Assembly (NCBI GenBank): GCA_038496675.1
Contig: CM076648.1
Location: 14,628,870 to 14,692,869 of the forward strand
Direction of reading: 5' to 3'
DNA: 64,000 nucleotides
DNA from: Rachycentron canadum
Taxonomy: Eukaryota; Chordata; Actinopteri; Carangiformes; Rachycentridae
The notes below the pieces were generated by a model. That model was not told the origin of the DNA. It saw only the letters and a list, made by a program, of their open reading frames with translations, and ran no database searches. This document shows positions 58,501-64,000 of the stretch, one piece after another (position 1 is the stretch's first letter; every line of letters begins with the position of its first letter). A program made the position numbers and the translations under genes.

Positions 58501-59709
58501 TATTTCAACGATGGCACACCCATGTGACCAAAAGTCCTGGATTTGATACATCACCCTCACAAAGATAGACGTGCAAGTGCTCACACTTATTCCCATATCT
58601 CAATACCACTTGTTTTTATGAATTTAAGAAAAAAACTGAAATAGCGGGGGATGTTTGTGAGAACCCTGAATAATCAGACAGTTCAACAGCAGGAGGAAAC
58701 GTGTCTGAGAGAGACAGGGAGAGGGAGACAAAAAGATATCACATTTTACTGGCCATTGATTGTCTCACTGTGATCATATTAGCCTCTTGTTACTCAGACT
58801 GGAATCTCATCCTCTGGATCCCCTTACTGGAATATCCGACTCATGACACAGCTGTTAAATCAGCACCTCCACCTGAGTGTGACCAGCCAACAAACAATAA
58901 AGACGACAAAGTGCTGCACCACTGGCTGGTGTCCATGTCTCTGCGAAAAACCCTCCTAGCCCTCTCTGAAGCATGAAACCGTCTTTAGCAGAACTTAACT
59001 GGATAAAAGCAAGCAGGTAAAAGTTTGATGTTTTCCTCGAGGGCACTTCACCAAGATCTTGTGACTCCTCAGAAACCAGAACAGTCCCTCCTATATATAG
59101 ACACTTGCTGCTGCTGCCTTACATCCCTACCATACCACACAATACACCATGTTTTAATCACGATCACACCCATGAGACATCCAGCAAGTGCCTGCAGGAT
59201 GCCATGTAAGTTCCAGCCGTTTCTGACACCTTTCATCAATATCACATGTTCTGACATTGATTGTTATGTCCTCTGTGTCCTGACTCCACACCTCGCAGGT
59301 CACATGGTGTGAAGTCAGCTCTCCAGTTTATTACTCCGGGGACCTCATCGGCTCCTCAGAAGACTGACAGCTTTGACAGGTGGAGCTGGAGTTGACTTTG
59401 ACAAAGTACTGATTAGCCTGTCACTCTGAATGGAGGAAAGCCTCAAACTATGCAAAATTCCCAGTGAGCCAGAAAGGTAGTGGGCTGAGCGCATCGCCTC
59501 ATTAAGCCAGATAAACAGAGATGACTAATTATGCTTGAGTTACAAGCACCAGTCACATTATAGCATCTATGCATGAGTTTTAGAGCATGGTTTTGGTGTC
59601 GAATTATACTCCAATTCATTATATGGATGTAATTATCTAGTGAATTAACACTGTGAATTGTTAGACTGTCCAAACCTCCACCATGGAAATCAGTAAGAAA
59701 TGACTTATG

Positions 59710-59746
59710 GTAGGTTAACGAAGCTTTTGGAACTTCGTTAACCTAC
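59710..59746. repeat. Perfect inverted repeat: 14-bp arms, 9-nt loop
   Basis: The arm 59710-59723 (GTAGGTTAACGAAG) is the exact reverse complement of 59733-59746. The loop is CTTTTGGAA. No gene is nearby. Confidence 0.85.
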
Positions 59747-60594
59747 ATCATCTTTTGAGGAACCTAATATCATATCTTTGCTTATATTCAAGCTTTTACT
59801 ATTGAAACTATGCAAGGTTCAATTGTTGATCCACATCTGCCATCCAATGTTTAGGATGCTGTTTTGAACCTCTGGCTGTGGACAACAGAGGAAAATAACT
59901 AAATAAGCTGACAAATATCATTATTAGCTTCAAGCACTTCAGGTTATTTATATGTATACATGTACACATGATCTGTTTTGTACATTAAACCAGTAATTAC
60001 CAATTACCTGACTATCAGCACACCCACTATGGATCAGTGCAAAGGGAAATTTAAGCACTTTTTTTTAACCTTCATACTTCGAATCTTAAGATAATTAAAA
60101 ATTATTCAAATAAAATAATTAGAGAGGGAAGAATCACATACTTGTTGAGCCGATCATAACTTAAAATAAATAAAATATCAAACAATTGTGACGAGACAGT
60201 CTTGAACTTTGTTTAAAGGGCACACAAGCACTCACTCCGCTTATTCAAACATATGGTACATATATGTCAGCTATAGGAGTAATACACTACAAATGTTCAG
60301 AAATCATCAGCACAAGTCCACAGGACTTTTTCATACCCACTTTTTCATTCATTCAAGGGAATAAACAAGCAGATCCTAAGAATAGCATGAACTTCAACAC
60401 ATCCTTCACCTCAAACCTCAGTAGGCCAGACCACTGTTGATACCTCCTCTAATTACCATGATTGACTGTTGTGCAATATTATCTGTCTGGGTCCCCCCAC
60501 CCTCACATTGATGCGCTACAAGTCACTCTGTCCCACTCAGTCAGGAGCCAAATATCACCTACTTATTGACCAATGTGACAAATGGTATGGTATG

Positions 60595-60670
60595 GCAGGG
60601 GGAGGGGGGAGTGCTGGGGTGGGGAGAGGGGAGAGGGGCGGTAGTCTGGGGAGAGGGGAAGGTGAGGAGA
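60595..60670 (+). repeat. G-rich tract with quadruplex potential
   Basis: Multiple runs of three to six G (gggggaggggggagtgctgg, then ggggagaggggagaggggcg) separated by short loops. It meets the G3+N1-7 pattern several times. Confidence 0.7.
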
Positions 60671-63600
60671 TAAAGTGTACCACTGAATAATTCAAAGTGA
60701 AAACACAGAAGAAATCGATCATGGGGCCAAAATCTGATATTAACAGCAATTTACACCATAATGTTAGGTGGGAGGTAGAATGTGTCTGCATGTCTGGGTG
60801 TGTGTGTGTGTATGTGTGTGAGAGAGAGAAAGACGGTTACTGAGGCAACTAATTTAGTATCTGTCATGTGGATCAAACTCACTCAGTGAACTCACTTAGC
60901 TTTTATTTTATGACTTTTAAAATAAACGTCTGCACAGAAGTGTAATGTTCTCAGTATTAGTCAAGACACTTAACAGTTGCTAAGTAATTAGCACTACATT
61001 GGATTTATAATTGGCTATCATGGGCCTTTATTGGTCAATTACCCACTCAAATCAAGTGACTAAGCCAAATGTAGCAGCCTTATTATTACTCAATTAAAAC
61101 AAATGCTCTCTGTGGTCGGGGGGTTTGAGAGGGAGAGAGATGGGGGGGGGGGGCTCCAGATTCCCAGTATATCATCAGGTAATTAATATTTTCATTATCT
61201 CGCTCTGTGTTGAGCTGCGACCTGCCTCTGATCATTTCAAACCCCCCCTCCTTTCATGGGTTCGATACTGTAGTGGCTCCATAATTAGTTTGATTTATAT
61301 CTGGCCTCTGCAATGAAGGAGACCACTCGCTCCTTTCCTCTTCCTCTTTCCGAGCACTGCTGCTCCACCCGCACTCTTCTAATGTCCAATAAATACGCTG
61401 GGCTGTACTCCTTGGAAGGAATAGGCCTTTGTGTATTGAGACAGCTCATGAACAAGAAACAGAGACATGGTTTATGAAAAATTCACACCAGGATCTTTGA
61501 GGGATGGAGTAAGGGCTTGTGTGTAACACAGTGAGGAAACACGGCTTATTAAAGATTGAAGCATACATACATGACTCTTTTCTGTCTCAGGACTGTAATT
61601 CTTGAAAACCGGAGCCCAAAAACCTTGGGGATTAAGAGAAATACAGAGAAAGAAGATACTGAGGGAGAATCAAAGGTGTCAAAGGCCTCAGGAGGATTTG
61701 ATCAATATTAATAGTTCATGATCAGTGCAAACAATGTGGTCTCTGAGTGATTAAAAATACCCAGATTTTAGTTGATGGTAACACAATTCCCTGTCTTGAT
61801 TTCTGGATAAACATAGATCTCAGGTCAGAACATGCAGCTATGATAGATGTACTTTTCCACCATGTATATGATGCAACCCACTGTATGGGCTACATGACTT
61901 CAGTGGCTTTACACTCAGCAGGGTACCTCAGGAGTGCACATGAATGATTTCAGCATTAATAATGCTACATTGATTATTGTTCTGCTGTTTAAAGGTGAAT
62001 GGCAAAGCTTTTTCTGAGCAGCAGGGGAGGGAGAGGCCTATGAGTCTCTGGGAAGGCCTGATTTACATTTTGGAAAGTGCACCTTATTCCCGGGGGTTTG
62101 CCTATCATTCTCAGTCAATACAGACTCTGAACTTTCTTTGTTGTGGAAGACTCACCAGTCCTTTACACACAGGCTGCATTATAGTTGCTAAACCTTTTTT
62201 TTTTTTTTACAGCTTGTGTGTTAATATGAGTTAATTTTGATGTTTCATTTAGTGTGAAGAAATACAGAAATGGGAATCCTATTTGATTATAATACAAAGA
62301 TATTTTCCAAAGGTTTCCATGTATTGCGGCGGAAACACATTTGTAAAATTGCTTCAGTTTGATAATTCATCTATTTTCAAGGTTAGTTTTCCCTCAGTGG
62401 GCTGACTCCAGTATTTTTGCTGATCACATTATTCGCAGGCATGATTGGACTGCAAGAGATCTGTGGCCTATTTCAGAGGCAAGCTCCCCCTCCCAAAGAC
62501 ATGAGCAACAGCTCTTGCCAACAACTGCCCTCCAGCCAGCTCTACATTAAGGTTATCTCAGTCTCAAGATTTCTATAAAGGTAATCGTCAGCATAAAACA
62601 CATAGCACAACACAGAAGTAAAAGGAAGCAACTTTCACTTAATTCAATGCTGTTTGCATCTGGAATGTAAATGTGCTTCATAATTGCAATAATGACTTCT
62701 GTACCCTTCAGTTACAAATCTATGATGATATGATATAAATTTGGACATGGTTGTAGCTTTGTATTAGTGTCCCATATACAATCAAGTCATGAATGAGTCT
62801 AGTATGCCCTACAGAATAAGACATGCATCTCAAGCATTTCACTTAATGTTGTTTTGATGCTCCTTGGGATCAATATGTACCACCAAACATTTGATAAATG
62901 GCAGTGGCAGGAAATACAACGTGTTTGCTTCCCAGGTTTCATAAGAGCCAAAGCTAAGCGGGTGGAAACATAAAGATAATCTTCAGTGCCACATAAAAAG
63001 GAGCCAAATTAGCTAGCTAGCCAGACTGTCCCTCTCAGCATCTCTCAGGCACATTTAGCAAGCATTGAATGCAGCTCTTTCTACCATTTCCCCTTACTCA
63101 ATTATTGATGGTAATTATCATGGCGTGCTTAGTCTGCACCATAACAATATATTCCTAACAAGAAGCAAGACAGTGGGCATTCTCTCAAATTATCCTTTAT
63201 TTCATGTGGGACACTCTTGGTTGTTTTCCTCTTGACTGAAAACTATGATTCTTCTACATGTAATAATTTATGTGGCTACTAATGCAACACTTTTATAACA
63301 ACAGATCATATTTTTTTTTTACAAGGTTGAACACAGAAAACTATGTTAATTAACCGGTTATGAATGTGTATATAAAGAATCAACTTTCCTTCTATTTCGT
63401 AATATATTTGATATATATATAATAAATATTAATATTTAAAATGTAATTGTCAAAGTGTGATATGCCCAATATTGAAAATGTATTTAAAATTTATAATAAT
63501 CATAATCATGCTATAAAATCATTACTGAGTCTATGATAAAAATAAATACATAATACTTTTTTGTTACATTTTTTTTAAATACTTGCATTATATTTTTGAG

Positions 63601-64000
63601 ATTTTATGGCTCAGAGACTTAATTTACTTCACATGACACTAAAATTAAATATTTGAAAAAATTAAAAAAAAATGAAATAAAGATCCACCATAGGTTTTGT
63701 ACCCACATACCAACAGGCTATAGTTATGTTGACCATTAATGCCCATCTGAATAAGACGAGACAGCCAAAAACTGCCAGGGTGCAAAAATATGTCACCCAA
63801 CAAGCAGCATGTCGCTTGCATGTAAAATCACATTATGCCACACTTGTAAACGGACAAAAGTGACAAAAACTAAACAGCTTTCTCCACCCTGATTATGATC
63901 TTGGCCTTTTCTGTCCTCTATTTCCCCTTCCATTTCGGTGAAAAGCCCTAGCTTGCCATCTTCCAGCGCCGCAGGGCATGGAGCTAGCCGGCGGTGAGTT

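Larger units (their letters stand above)
58501..64000. other. Intergenic to the window edge, no gene
   Basis: AT-rich sequence with the 14-bp hairpin, the G-rich tract and a 12-G run near 61142. Balanced blocks near 61960-62140 and 62380-62570 may be regulatory. At the very end, ATGGAGCTAGCCGGCG|gtgagt (63978-63999) resembles a short exon end but is unsupported. Confidence 0.45.

Noticed and set aside
61258..61268. GGGTTCGATAC as a tRNA B box
   Set aside because: The final CC of the B box is missing and no A box or cloverleaf can be built upstream.
63978..64000. Possible first exon ATGGAGCTAGCCGGCG followed by gtgagt
   Set aside because: Only five codons before the window ends; nothing upstream looks like a CpG promoter and no family can be recognised.

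Overview
The window looks like nuclear DNA of a teleost fish, probably a percomorph. The evidence is short introns, very frequent long CA/TG and GA/CT microsatellites, decayed Tc1-type transposon sequence, several dispersed repeats of kinds common in spiny-rayed fish, and two clearly vertebrate genes. About 90% of the window is non-coding.

Layout. Positions 1-40,370 are a gene desert. It holds AT-rich unique sequence, microsatellites, old mobile elements and blocks of balanced, non-repetitive sequence that resemble conserved non-coding elements. The mobile elements are a dispersed repeat at 6435-6925, a broken Tc1-like element at 11591-13410 carrying a nested TTAA-flanked insertion, a perfect 28-bp hairpin at 15347-15422, AT-rich repeats at 16868-17395 and 37195-37480, and a composite repeat at 28490-29135. 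Positions 40,370-46,413 carry the six-exon plus-strand gene obi1 (rnf219), a RING E3 ligase of 656 residues by my splice model. Positions 46,414-50,150 carry the two-exon plus-strand gene pou4f1 (brn3a), a POU-homeodomain transcription factor of 369 residues. Positions 50,150-64,000 are non-coding, with several candidate regulatory blocks, a near-consensus REST/NRSF site, one more copy of the AT-rich repeat, a second hairpin and a G-rich tract.

How the parts fit. As I recall the human map, OBI1 and POU4F1 are adjacent and co-oriented there too, next to a large gene desert, so the locus appears to be conserved. OBI1 acts in DNA replication origin firing. POU4F1 specifies sensory and retinal neurons. 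Nothing suggests they share a pathway. The likely reason for the empty flanks is long-range regulation of pou4f1, but this is inference without an alignment. I found no tRNA, rRNA, CRISPR array or intact transposase gene, and no clearly novel protein system. The most unusual DNA structures are the perfect hairpin at 15347-15422 and the nested transposon insertion at 11591-13410.
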